Below are positions 6,835 to 14,344 of a stretch of DNA of 25,962 nucleotides, one piece after another. The position numbers and the translations under genes are program-made. The stretch comes from JAWWPY01 sp964412845. GTDB taxonomy: Bacteria > Actinomycetota > Actinomycetes > Streptosporangiales > Streptosporangiaceae. The number at the start of each line of letters is the position of its first letter. The stretch's first letter is position 1. The notes under the pieces were generated by a model. That model did no database searches, was not told the DNA's origin, and saw only the letters and a list, made by a program, of their open reading frames with translations. The stretch spans positions 1 through 25,962 of the forward strand of contig CAYPQM010000096.1 of assembly GCA_964412845.1 (NCBI GenBank), in the 5' to 3' direction.

Positions 6835-8769
6835 CTACTCCCCGCCGACGATACGGAAAACCCCCACGCCGAACGGAACCAGGGTGATCTCACCATGAGC
6901 GGCGTCGCCGTCGAGCGCGCAGAGCCTCAGGCCCGGGGCGAGCAGCGGCTTGACCGCGACCGGCTCAGCGGCCTGGCTGACCAGCCAGGCGAACCGCGTG
7001 CCGTCCTGATGGACCAGGACGTCGGCGGAGACCCTCGGGTCTTCGACGGTGACCAGCCGGGCCACCCCGGCGTGCACGGCCAGCGCGTCATACAGCACGC
7101 TGGTCGCCTCCGGGTTGACCGCCGGGCTGGCGGCGGCCATGTGCTCGATCGGGTAGGTGCACAGCACCAGTGAGCCTGCGCCGGTGGCGCGGAGCAGCAG
7201 CGCGGGCCGGCCCCGGGTGTCGGTGGCGATGACTTCGGCTCCGTCGGGCGAGGCCGGCAGGTAGGACCGGCCGTACTGGCTGCCGGCCACGCTGAAGGTC
7301 AGCCGCGCTCCGGCGGTGATCGTGCCGAAGTCGCGGGCGAAAGTGAACGTCACCTGGTCGTCCTCGATAGGGTCCACCAGGCCGTTGCGCAGCTCGTGCC
7401 GGATGCCGAACATGGCGTTGAGCCGGGAGGTCCAGGGCCCGGGGTGGTTGTCGCTGTCCCCGGACGAGTAGGACGCGTACACCGTGGCGCCGTCCGCGGC
7501 GAGCCGCTCCAGGTGGTAGCACGTCGGGCTGAGCACCTGCTTGACCGAGGGCAGCAGGTAGAGCCGGGCCCCCGGGAGCACGCCCTCGCTCTCCCTGGTG
7601 AGCGCGGGGGCGAGGTCGGCGAGCCGGGCCGAGACGTAGGCCTGGCGCAGGGTATGGGCCAGGCCGGTCCGGTCGCCGACGTCGGTGAACGGGTAGCTGG
7701 TGTCCAGGTGGGCCGGCACGATCAGCGCGGTCTGCGAATCGGCCCGCTCGCAGTGGGCGACGTCGGCCGCGTCCAGCACCGCGGCGAACGCCTTCATCTC
7801 CGCCAGCTGCGGCTTGGGCCGGCCGCGGCCGTCGGTGAGGCCGAAGTGCAGCTCGAAGGCGTGATGCCGGTAAGGATCCTGGTCGATCAGGTCGTCGTAA
7901 TCGGTATTGCACCAGGCCAGCCAGCCAGTCGCGCCGGCCAGCAGGCTGTTGTGCAGCACCTGGCGGTAGTAGTGCGCGGCGTTCTCGTCGGAGGCGAAGT
8001 CGGAGCTGACCCCGAACTCCTCCAGGATCACCGGGCGGCCGAACGTCGTGGCCAGGTCGCAGGCCCAGGCCGCGGCGTAGTGCTGGCGGACCATGTCGTT
8101 GCCCACCGGGTACACGTGCGGGCCGATGAAGTCGCACATCCGCGCGCTGTCGGCGACCGAGAAGCCGGTGTCCTTGCCGCTGATCTCGATGCCCCAGGCG
8201 CCGTCGCCGAGCGAGACGGGCTGGCCGCCACCCGCGGCGCGGACGGCGTCGATGATGAGCTGGGCCCACGCCGCGATGGTCTCGCGGGGTGCCTCGCCGC
8301 CGTAGAGGGGCATCTCGTTGGAGACCAGCCAGCCGCACACCGCCGGATGGGCGGCGAACCGGCGGACCATCTCACCGGCGAACCAGGCCTGCCGGGCCAC
8401 CATCCAGACGTCGCGGTACAGGTCACGGCCGAGACGCCAGGACGGATCCCAGTTCTCGCCGGACATGTGGCCGACCAGGAAGGTGGGCACCGTGGTCATG
8501 CCCATCTCGCTGTGCCGGTCGAGGAAGTCGGCGAACCGGGCCGCCATTTCCTCGTCGATCTTGTCCGGCTCGGGCATGAAGTCCGGCCAGTAGAAGAACG
8601 ACCGGGTGACGGTGAGGCCGTGCTCGCGGAGCACGCCGAGTTCCTCAAGGACCGTCTGCCCGTCATAGTGCCGCCACATCAGCGGGCCACCGGTACGGGA
8701 CCAGAAGTTCACGCCAAGCCAGTTGACCGCCCGCCCCCCGGTCGTGATCTTGGCAGCATTTCTGCGCAT
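6835..8769 (-). CDS. GH5-family exo-type beta-glycosidase, probable beta-mannosidase
   Basis: This 644-residue intracellular enzyme has no signal peptide. The N-terminal TIM barrel (about residues 15-330) carries LGVNFWSRTGGPLMWRHY, TRSFFYWPDFMP and GHMSGENWDPSWR. The acid/base pair is in WLVSNEMPLYGG (Glu152) and the nucleophile in RPVILEEFG (probably Glu251). Residues about 370-560 resemble the glutamine-amidotransferase-like trimerisation domain of GH42 enzymes (ARLYLLPSVKQVLSP, then GATVYASYSSGD). A short beta domain ends the protein. Substrate is inferred from context: next to an acetyl esterase, mannanase and importer it most likely releases mannose from short beta-mannosides. I am sure of the GH5 clan and unsure of the subfamily. 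The start ATG has GAGGAG 10 nt before it. A leader with six 14-bp repeats separates it from its promoter. Confidence 0.85.
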   Translation of the reverse strand: MRRNAAKITTGGRAVNWLGVNFWSRTGGPLMWRHYDGQTVLEELGVLREHGLTVTRSFFYWPDFMPEPDKIDEEMAARFADFLDRHSEMGMTTVPTFLVGHMSGENWDPSWRLGRDLYRDVWMVARQAWFAGEMVRRFAAHPAVCGWLVSNEMPLYGGEAPRETIAAWAQLIIDAVRAAGGGQPVSLGDGAWGIEISGKDTGFSVADSARMCDFIGPHVYPVGNDMVRQHYAAAWACDLATTFGRPVILEEFGVSSDFASDENAAHYYRQVLHNSLLAGATGWLAWCNTDYDDLIDQDPYRHHAFELHFGLTDGRGRPKPQLAEMKAFAAVLDAADVAHCERADSQTALIVPAHLDTSYPFTDVGDRTGLAHTLRQAYVSARLADLAPALTRESEGVLPGARLYLLPSVKQVLSPTCYHLERLAADGATVYASYSSGDSDNHPGPWTSRLNAMFGIRHELRNGLVDPIEDDQVTFTFARDFGTITAGARLTFSVAGSQYGRSYLPASPDGAEVIATDTRGRPALLLRATGAGSLVLCTYPIEHMAAASPAVNPEATSVLYDALAVHAGVARLVTVEDPRVSADVLVHQDGTRFAWLVSQAAEPVAVKPLLAPGLRLCALDGDAAHGEITLVPFGVGVFRIVGGE

Positions 8770-8818
8770 GCGGGGAGGTCTCCTCTGGGACAGATGCGGG
8801 CGTCGGATGCGTGCGGCC

Positions 8819-8904
8819 CAGCCGGTGCGATCAGGCTCGTGCGACCAGGCCGGTGCGGCCGGGCCAGTGCGCGACCAGGCCGGTGCGACCGGGCCAGTGC
8901 GATC
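8819..8904. repeat. Six tandem 14-bp repeats in the leader of the GH5 beta-mannosidase-like gene
   Basis: Units, as read on the plus strand, are 8819-8832, 8833-8846, 8847-8860, 8861-8876 (16 nt, with an extra GC), 8877-8890 and 8891-8904. A representative unit is AGGCCGGTGCGACC and another GGGCCAGTGCGATC. They begin at the predicted -10 and fill most of the transcribed leader of the minus-strand gene. There are no spacers, so this is not CRISPR. Confidence 0.85.
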
Positions 8905-8930
8905 GAATCACTATACCGGTTAAGTGTCAA
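8902..8930 (-). promoter_or_regulatory. Promoter of the GH5/esterase unit with embedded LacI-type operator (O3)
   Basis: On the minus strand there is TTGACA (8925-8930), then 17 bp, then a weak -10 TTCGAT (8902-8907). The operator occupies 8909-8926 and reads CACTTAACCGGTATAGTG on the minus strand, with CCGG at 8916-8919. Including the -35 it is identical over 22 bp to the promoter of the ABC operon at 10367-10388. It also lies upstream of the lacI-type gene, so the regulator may affect its own expression. Confidence 0.75.
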
Positions 8931-9160
8931 TACATCCGAGCACTGACGGCGCGCCGGGATCTGCCCCCGGCCGCGCCGTGCGGCTGCTTGTTACACTGGC
9001 CTGCGCAAGCGCCGGACGGTCGTGCTGCGCCGGTCGGCGGGCTCCCGCGGGAGGCAGGTGCCGCGGCGCGGGTACCGGAGGGCGTTACCGCCGAGGCGGG
9101 AGCGCAGGGCGGTACCGTGCGGGCACGCCGGGCCGACCGGCGATCGCGGGGAGGCATCGC
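8931..9160. other. Leader region before the LacI-family gene
   Basis: An extended -10-like TGTTACACT (8989-8997) could be the promoter of the regulator, giving a leader of about 155 nt. No -35 matches well. The reading frame of the regulator stays open upstream to 8924, but that extension has low-complexity composition and is not considered coding. I see no other gene here. Confidence 0.35.
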
Positions 9161-10183
9161 GTGAAACGTCCGACCATCGCCGATATCGCGCGCCGCGCGG
9201 GTGTGACCAAGGCAGCGGTGTCGTTCGCGCTCAACGGCCAGCCTGGCGTTTCGGCGGCCACCCGGGAGCGCATCCTGGCCATTGCCGCGGAGATCGGATT
9301 CCAGCCCAACAGTGCGGCCCGCGCTCTTTCTGATGGCCGGGCGGGGGCGTTTGGGCTGGTCATCGACCGGCCGGCCAACCTGCTCGGGATAGAGCCATTC
9401 TTCATGCAGCTCATCGCCGGCATTCAGGCGGAACTGTCCGGGGACCATGCCGCGCTGCTGTTCAGCACGGTGGAGGACCAGGCCGCCGAGATCGCCATGT
9501 ACCGCTCCTGGTGGGCGCAGCGGCGGGTGGACGGGGTGTTCCTCGTCGACCTCCAGATCAACGACCAGCGGGTGCCGGTCCTGGAGGAACTGCGGATGCC
9601 CGCCGTGGTCATCGGCACCCCGCTGGGTGCGGGATCGCTGACCGCGGTGTGGCAGGACGACGCGGCCGCGACCCTGGCTGCCGTCGAGTACCTGGCCGGG
9701 ATCGGGCACCGCCGGATCGCCCGGGTGACCGGCATCCCCCGGTTCTGGCACACCAAGATCCGGACCGATGCGTTCGCGGCGGCGGCGCGGACCGCGGGGG
9801 TCGAGGCCGTCTGCGAGGAGGCCGACTACACCCGCGAGCACGGGGCCGAGGCCACCCGGACGCTGCTGCGCGCCCGGCGGCCGCCGACCGCGATCATCTA
9901 TGACAACGACGTGATGGCGATCTCCGGCCTGAGCGCGGCCCAGCGGATGGGCATCGAGGTGCCGGCCGACCTGTCCATTGTGGCCTGGGACGACTCCCCG
10001 CTCTGCGAACTGGTTCACCCGCCGCTGACCGCGTTGCGCCGGGATATCGCCGCGTACGGCGCGCACGCGGCGCGCACCCTGGCCCAGGTGGCCAGCGGTG
10101 CGGCGGTCGGCCACTTCCAGGAGGAGCCGCCAGTGCTCACCCTGCGCGGCAGCACGGGAAGCCCTCCGCTGGTCGCCGCCTGA
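9161..10183 (+). CDS. LacI-family transcriptional regulator of the mannan locus
   Basis: This 340-residue repressor starts MKRPTIADIARRAGVTKAAVSFALNG, the LacI helix-turn-helix plus hinge-helix N-terminus. The periplasmic-binding-like effector domain follows from about residue 60 (FGLVIDRPANLLG ... VDGVFLVDLQ ... HRRIARVTG ... PTAIIYDNDVMAISGL ... DLSIVAWDDSPLCELVHPPLTAL). Positions that read the operator in LacI (YQ...R) are here Lys, Ala and Phe. The GTG start at 9161 has GGGGAGG 6 nt upstream. The matching operator occurs four times in the window (4235, 4281, 8909, 10371), always before mannan genes. Repression relieved by imported manno-oligosaccharides is the likely mode (inference). A hairpin follows the stop immediately. 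Confidence 0.92.
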   Translation: MKRPTIADIARRAGVTKAAVSFALNGQPGVSAATRERILAIAAEIGFQPNSAARALSDGRAGAFGLVIDRPANLLGIEPFFMQLIAGIQAELSGDHAALLFSTVEDQAAEIAMYRSWWAQRRVDGVFLVDLQINDQRVPVLEELRMPAVVIGTPLGAGSLTAVWQDDAAATLAAVEYLAGIGHRRIARVTGIPRFWHTKIRTDAFAAAARTAGVEAVCEEADYTREHGAEATRTLLRARRPPTAIIYDNDVMAISGLSAAQRMGIEVPADLSIVAWDDSPLCELVHPPLTALRRDIAAYGAHAARTLAQVASGAAVGHFQEEPPVLTLRGSTGSPPLVAA

Positions 10184-10272
10184 GACCTGCGCTGCCGCGG
10201 CCCCCGGCCGCGGCCTGAGACCTGCGCTGGCGCGCGGCCTGAGCTTGCGCTGCCGTGGCGCCTGGCCGCGGC
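10180..10272 (+). repeat. Three imperfect direct repeats after the LacI-family gene
   Basis: Units start at 10180, 10215 and 10239 (35, 24 and 34 nt). Each begins CTGAG(A)CNTGCGCTG and ends GGCCGCGGC or CGCGCGGC. The first unit contains the stop codon and the terminator stem. The second has lost the middle part. Confidence 0.65.
10194..10214 (+). terminator. Terminator hairpin after the LacI-family gene
   Basis: A perfect 9-bp stem GCCGCGGCC/GGCCGCGGC with a CCC loop starts 10 nt after the stop. It has no U-tract. A weaker version recurs in the third repeat unit (10252-10272). Confidence 0.65.
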
Positions 10273-10336
10273 CAAGCCCATGGTCAGTGGGCCTTCTTTA
10301 CCGCGCCGACATGGGATCGAAACCCGAACGATACGC

Positions 10337-10573
10337 GATTCCTTCTTCACCTGGGGTCATGAAGGGTTGACACTTAACCGGTATAGTGCTTCGCTCAGTC
10401 GGACCCGGAGACCCCGGGTAGCCGATTGCCGCAGCCAGGGCCCTGACTGCATAACCGAACATCACGTCGACTGACCGGCGGCTAGCACAGCTGTAGTTCG
10501 TGCGCGCTACGGCGAGTGCGCCGCCGATGTTTTTCGCGACCATATGACCCCAGGGCGAAAGAAAGAAGGAATC
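10337..10573. repeat. Interrupted long-range inverted repeat flanking the ABC operon promoter
   Basis: The left arm is GATTCCTTCTT (10337-10347) and CCTGGGGTCAT (10350-10360). Their exact complements appear in reverse order as ATGACCCCAGG (10544-10554) and AAGAAGGAATC (10563-10573). The gap is 2 nt on the left and 8 nt on the right. The right arm includes the ribosome-binding site of the binding-protein gene. The left arm lies upstream of the -35. Confidence 0.7.
10367..10395 (+). promoter_or_regulatory. ABC operon promoter with embedded LacI-type operator (O4)
   Basis: TTGACA (10367-10372), a 17-bp spacer and a weak -10 TTCGCT (10390-10395) surround the operator CACTTAACCGGTATAGTG (10371-10388, CCGG at 10378-10381). 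Both the -35/operator block and the odd TTCG-type -10 agree with the promoter of the minus-strand GH5 gene. Transcription from here leaves a leader of about 175 nt before the binding-protein gene. Confidence 0.75.
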
Positions 10574-10577
10574 AGCA

Positions 10578-12233
10578 ATGTCGTTGAGACCCTGGCGCAT
10601 GCGATCGATTGCTGCCGGTGCCGCCGTCGTGACGGCCGGCATGCTTGCTGCTTGTGGGAGCAGCGGCGGTGGTAGCGCTAGTTCCAGTGCTTCATCGTCC
10701 TCGGGCCCCACCGGAGTTCTCACGGTCGCCACCGGAGCTCCCACTTACACCGATGACTTCAACCTGTACTCCCCGAATGCCCAGGACGCCACTAACGGCA
10801 TGATCTACGAGCCGATGTTCTTCTACAACACGGCGAAGGCGGGCGACATCAAGCCGTGGCTCGGCACCAGTTACGCGTGGTCCAACAGCGGCAAGACCCT
10901 CACGGTCCAGCTCAAGCACAACGTGAAGTGGACCGATGGCAAGCCGTTCACCAGTGCGGACGTGGTTTTCACCTTCAATCAGGCGCTGCACAGCACGGCC
11001 CTCAACAAGTTCGCGCTGCCGCTGGCCAGCGTGTCGGCCAGCGGCCCGTACGCCGTGACGATCAACTTCACCAAGGCCGCCTACACAGACGCGTACTACG
11101 CGCTCGGCCGGGTGGAGATACTGCCCCAGCACATCTGGAAGTCGATCTCGGACCCGGCCACCTTCCAGAACCAGCACCCGGTCGGCACCGGCGCCTACAT
11201 CCTGACCAAGTTCTCCCCGCAGGTGTTCGAGCTGACCGCGAACCCGCACTACTACATGCCGGGCCTGCCGCACTTCAAGACCGTCCGGTTCATCGGCTAC
11301 ACCGGCAACACGACGCTGGACGCGGCGATCGAAGCAGGCCAGCTCGACTGGACCGGCGCCTTCATCCCGAACATCAAGAAGACCTACCTGGCCAAGGACC
11401 CGATGTTCGTGGTCAGCGATATTCCGCTGGCCACCACGTTCCTGGTGCCGAACATGGCCACCGGCCCCACCACTAAGCTCGCCGTCCGCCAGGCGATCAG
11501 CGCGGCGCTGGACCGCACCTCGATCAGCAACACCATCTACGACGGGTACGCCCCGCCGAGCAACCCCGAGGCGCTGATCACACCGAACTTCAACTCGGTG
11601 CTCGACCCGTCGCTGGCCAGCGCCAAGTTCGGCAGCCCCAGCGCGGTCACGGCGAAGAAAATACTGACCACGGCCGGCATCGCCACGCCGCTGAACCTCA
11701 CGGTCAAGATGGTCGCCGGCTACACCGACTACCTCAGCGCCCTGCAGATCATCCAGCAGGAGCTGAAGCCGGCCGGCATCAACCTCACCATTGACCAGGA
11801 GGCCTACACCGCGTTCACCTCGGACCAGGACAACGGCAACTTCCAGTTGCTGATCGACAGCTTCGGCTACACGCCGGACCCCTGGTCGTACTACTACTCG
11901 ATCCTGGACAGCGCGATCGCCCCGGCGATCGGCAAGGCTGACACGGTCGGCAACTACGGCCGCTACAAGAACCCGCAGGTCGACTCGCTACTGGGCCAGA
12001 TCGGGAACACCACGGACAGCTCCGTGCAGACCCCGGCGTTCTACAAGATCGAGCAGATCTTCACCAAGGACATGCCGCTCATCCCGCTGTGGGAATCGCA
12101 GAACGAGATCGAGTTCAATGGCCACCACGTCGGCAACATCCCCACGGTGCAGAACCCGTACGGCGCGCCAGCCGTCTACATCCAGCCGGACATCGGCTGG
12201 ATCGCCGCAAGGGTCCTCCCGGTGAGCAAGTGA
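10578..12233 (+). CDS. ABC transporter solute-binding lipoprotein, family 5, probable manno-oligosaccharide binder
   Basis: This 551-residue extracellular lipoprotein has the signal peptide MSLRPWRMRSIAAGAAVVTAGMLAACG with lipobox LAAC (Cys26), followed by a Ser/Gly linker. The mature part follows the SBP_bac_5 (DppA/OppA) pattern: MIYEPMFFYN, YAWSNSGKTLTVQLKHNVKWTDGKPFTSADVVFTFNQ, HPVGTGAYILTKFSP, and VRQAISAALDRTSISNTIYDGYAPP. The family is known for peptides, but several members (Thermotoga CbtA-like and mannobiose binders) take beta-linked oligosaccharides. The locus favours manno-oligosaccharides here (inference). The ATG has AAGGA 7 nt upstream. A large hairpin separates it from the permeases, so it may be made in excess. 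Confidence 0.85.
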   Translation: MSLRPWRMRSIAAGAAVVTAGMLAACGSSGGGSASSSASSSSGPTGVLTVATGAPTYTDDFNLYSPNAQDATNGMIYEPMFFYNTAKAGDIKPWLGTSYAWSNSGKTLTVQLKHNVKWTDGKPFTSADVVFTFNQALHSTALNKFALPLASVSASGPYAVTINFTKAAYTDAYYALGRVEILPQHIWKSISDPATFQNQHPVGTGAYILTKFSPQVFELTANPHYYMPGLPHFKTVRFIGYTGNTTLDAAIEAGQLDWTGAFIPNIKKTYLAKDPMFVVSDIPLATTFLVPNMATGPTTKLAVRQAISAALDRTSISNTIYDGYAPPSNPEALITPNFNSVLDPSLASAKFGSPSAVTAKKILTTAGIATPLNLTVKMVAGYTDYLSALQIIQQELKPAGINLTIDQEAYTAFTSDQDNGNFQLLIDSFGYTPDPWSYYYSILDSAIAPAIGKADTVGNYGRYKNPQVDSLLGQIGNTTDSSVQTPAFYKIEQIFTKDMPLIPLWESQNEIEFNGHHVGNIPTVQNPYGAPAVYIQPDIGWIAARVLPVSK

Positions 12234-12274
12234 CCGTGACCATCCACGGCTGAGGACAGCCGGAGGCCGGGAAC

Positions 12275-12321
12275 CCGCCCGGCGGAGGGGCCGTAGACCG
12301 CGGCGCCCCTTCGCCGGGCGG
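12275..12321 (+). terminator. Hairpin between binding-protein and permease genes (attenuator or mRNA stabiliser)
   Basis: A 17-bp stem (12275-12291 with 12305-12321) has one G-U pair and a 13-nt loop; the outer arm is CCGCCCGGCG. It lies 42 nt after the binding-protein stop and 90 nt before the first permease start. Hairpins here in import operons typically lower downstream expression or protect the upstream mRNA end. Confidence 0.65.
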
Positions 12322-12410
12322 TCACGGCCGGACGGCACAGCGCGGTGCGGTCACGGCCGCACCGGGCAGCACGCCCGTCGGCACTGGCGCCGGAGAAAGG
12401 AGGGCCGAGC

Positions 12411-13403
12411 GTGCGTTACATGGCCCGCAAGCTGGGGTTCTACCTGGTCGCCGCCTGGGCGGCGCTCACCATCAACTTCTTGCTCCCGCAGCTCATCCCG
12501 GGGAACCCGGTCGAGATCCTGCTCAACAAGATGTCGCAGTCGGGGCCGGTCCCGCCCGGAGAGGCCCAGGTGCTGACCAGGCTGCTCGGCCTGGGCACCG
12601 GAAACATATTCCAGAAGTACTGGCAGTACGTTGACGGCTTGGCCCACCTGCAGCTGGGCCTGTCCATCAGCGACTTCCCCACCCCGGTCAGCACGGAGAT
12701 CGGCCAGTCCATCTACTGGACGCTGGCCCTGGTCGGCACGGCGACGATCATCAGCTTCGCGCTCGGCATCACGCTCGGGGCGCTAGCCGGCTGGAAACGG
12801 GGGTCCAAGCTGGACGCGATCATCCCGGCCACCACGCTGCTGACCTCGATGCCCTACTTCTGGCTCGCGCTCCTCATGATCTTCTTCTTCGCCAGCAACG
12901 TCTGGCACGTCTTCCCGCAGGGCCAGGGGTATGACACCAACTCAGAGCTCAACGAGGGCTGGAACCTGCCGTTCATCGCCTCGGCGGTGCAGCACGCGCT
13001 GCTGCCCGCGCTGACCATCGTGGTCAGCTCGGTGGGCGGCTGGCTGCTCGGCATGCGCAACATGATGGTCTCCACCCTGTCCGACGATTACGTCGTCGCC
13101 GCCGAGGCCAAGGGGCTCAAGCAGTCCCGGATAATGATCAGCTACGCGGCCCGTAACGCGGTGCTGCCCAGCATCGCCGGGTTCGCCATCTCGCTCGGCT
13201 TCGTGGTCAGCGGGGCGATCGCCCTGGAGTACGTCTTCTCCTATCCCGGCATCGGCTTCAAGCTGGTGCAGGCGGTGACCAACAACGACTACCCATTGAT
13301 GCAGGGACTCTTCCTGGTGATCACATTCGCGGTCCTCGGCGCCAACATGATCGTTGACCTGCTGTACGGCTTCATCGACCCCCGGACGAGGCTGTCCCGG
13401 TGA
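12411..13403 (+). CDS. ABC transporter permease, DppB-type
   Basis: This 330-residue inner-membrane permease has about six membrane segments. It starts MRYMARKLGFYLVAAWAALTINFLLPQLIPG, the usual DppB N-terminus with the conserved P-G-N-P after the first segment. The EAA-type loop that contacts the ATPase is VAAEAKGLKQSRIMISYAARNAVLPS. GTG 12411 is chosen over the upstream in-frame ATG at 12345 because AAAGGAGG (12396-12403) lies 7 nt before it. It overlaps the next permease by 4 bp (GTGA). Partners are the lipoprotein upstream and the two ATPases downstream. Confidence 0.92.
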   Translation: MRYMARKLGFYLVAAWAALTINFLLPQLIPGNPVEILLNKMSQSGPVPPGEAQVLTRLLGLGTGNIFQKYWQYVDGLAHLQLGLSISDFPTPVSTEIGQSIYWTLALVGTATIISFALGITLGALAGWKRGSKLDAIIPATTLLTSMPYFWLALLMIFFFASNVWHVFPQGQGYDTNSELNEGWNLPFIASAVQHALLPALTIVVSSVGGWLLGMRNMMVSTLSDDYVVAAEAKGLKQSRIMISYAARNAVLPSIAGFAISLGFVVSGAIALEYVFSYPGIGFKLVQAVTNNDYPLMQGLFLVITFAVLGANMIVDLLYGFIDPRTRLSR

Positions 13404-14344
13404 GCGCCACGAACGTTGTCGCCGCGGTCGCCGCCGAGACCGGCGGCCAGGACAACGGCCGGATGGCGGGCCGGCTGCGGGCGGCCTTCCGGTCGCCCCG
13501 GCTGGTCCTGGGCACCTGCATCGTCGGGTTTTTCGTGCTGCTCGGAATCGTGGGGCCGTTCTTCGTGTCCAACCCGAACAACCTGAGCCACACCGAACTC
13601 GCGGCACCGTCGCTCAGCCACTGGCTGGGCACGACCCAGATCGGGCAGGACATCTTCAGCCAGCTGGTGGTCAGCACGCGGGCCACGCTGGAGATCGGCG
13701 TAGGGGCCGGGCTGCTGGCCACCATCGTCTCGATAGTCGTCGGCATCGGCGGTGGCTACGCGGGCGGGTTCGTCGACGAGTCCCTGTCGCTGCTGTCCAA
13801 CGTGGTCCTGGTCATCCCTACCCTGCCGCTGGTCATCGTGATCCTGGCCTACGTGCAGGCGAGAAGCCTGATCCCGCTGATCCTGATCATCGCCCTGACC
13901 AGCTGGGCCGCCGCGGCCCGGGTGCTCCGGGCGCAGACCCTGTCCGTGCGCAACCGCGAGTACGTGCTCGCGGCCCGGGCGTCGGGGGAGCGGACCTGGC
14001 GGATTGTGTTCATCGAGATCATGCCCAACGAGCTGCCGATCATCGTGTCCAATTTCATCTTCGGCATGATCTTCGCGATTCTCACCCAGGCTGTCCTGGC
14101 GTTCATCGGGCTGGGTGACCCCACCCTTCTCACCTGGGCGAACATGCTCTACCTGGCCTACAACGACCAGGCCCTCTCGGTCGGCGCATGGTGGTGGTTC
14201 GTCCCGCCCGGCTTGTGCATCGCGCTGCTCGGCATGGGCCTCGCACTGATCAATTTCAGCCTGGATGAGCTGCTCAACCCGCGCTTGCGGGTCTACCGGC
14301 CCGCCAAGGCCAGGCGCGGACGGGCAGCGGTGAGCCACGGATGA
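13400..14344 (+). CDS. ABC transporter permease, DppC-type
   Basis: This 314-residue permease has an N-terminal cytoplasmic tail of about 30 residues, a first membrane segment (LVLGTCIVGFFVLLGIVGPFF), the DppC-typical HWLGTTQIGQDIFSQLVVSTR, and further segments. The EAA loop is LAARASGERTWRIVFIEIMPNELP. GTG 13400 overlaps the DppB stop by 4 bp, and its own stop overlaps the next ATG by 4 bp, so translation is coupled through the operon. The product forms the translocation channel with the DppB-type subunit. Confidence 0.93.
   Translation: MSATNVVAAVAAETGGQDNGRMAGRLRAAFRSPRLVLGTCIVGFFVLLGIVGPFFVSNPNNLSHTELAAPSLSHWLGTTQIGQDIFSQLVVSTRATLEIGVGAGLLATIVSIVVGIGGGYAGGFVDESLSLLSNVVLVIPTLPLVIVILAYVQARSLIPLILIIALTSWAAAARVLRAQTLSVRNREYVLAARASGERTWRIVFIEIMPNELPIIVSNFIFGMIFAILTQAVLAFIGLGDPTLLTWANMLYLAYNDQALSVGAWWWFVPPGLCIALLGMGLALINFSLDELLNPRLRVYRPAKARRGRAAVSHG

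Noticed and set aside
8819..8904. CRISPR array
   Set aside because: The units are directly adjacent 14-mers with no spacers, and no cas gene is nearby.
7396..8946. Long open frame opposite the GH5 beta-mannosidase-like gene
   Set aside because: It mirrors the codon pattern of the strong minus-strand gene and lacks recognisable domains. Long antisense frames are routine at this GC content; the frame opposite 473-1837 was rejected for the same reason.
8924..9160. N-terminal extension of the LacI-family protein by 79 codons
   Set aside because: The extension would begin inside the operator and has no family similarity. GTG 9161 has a strong ribosome site and gives the exact LacI N-terminus.
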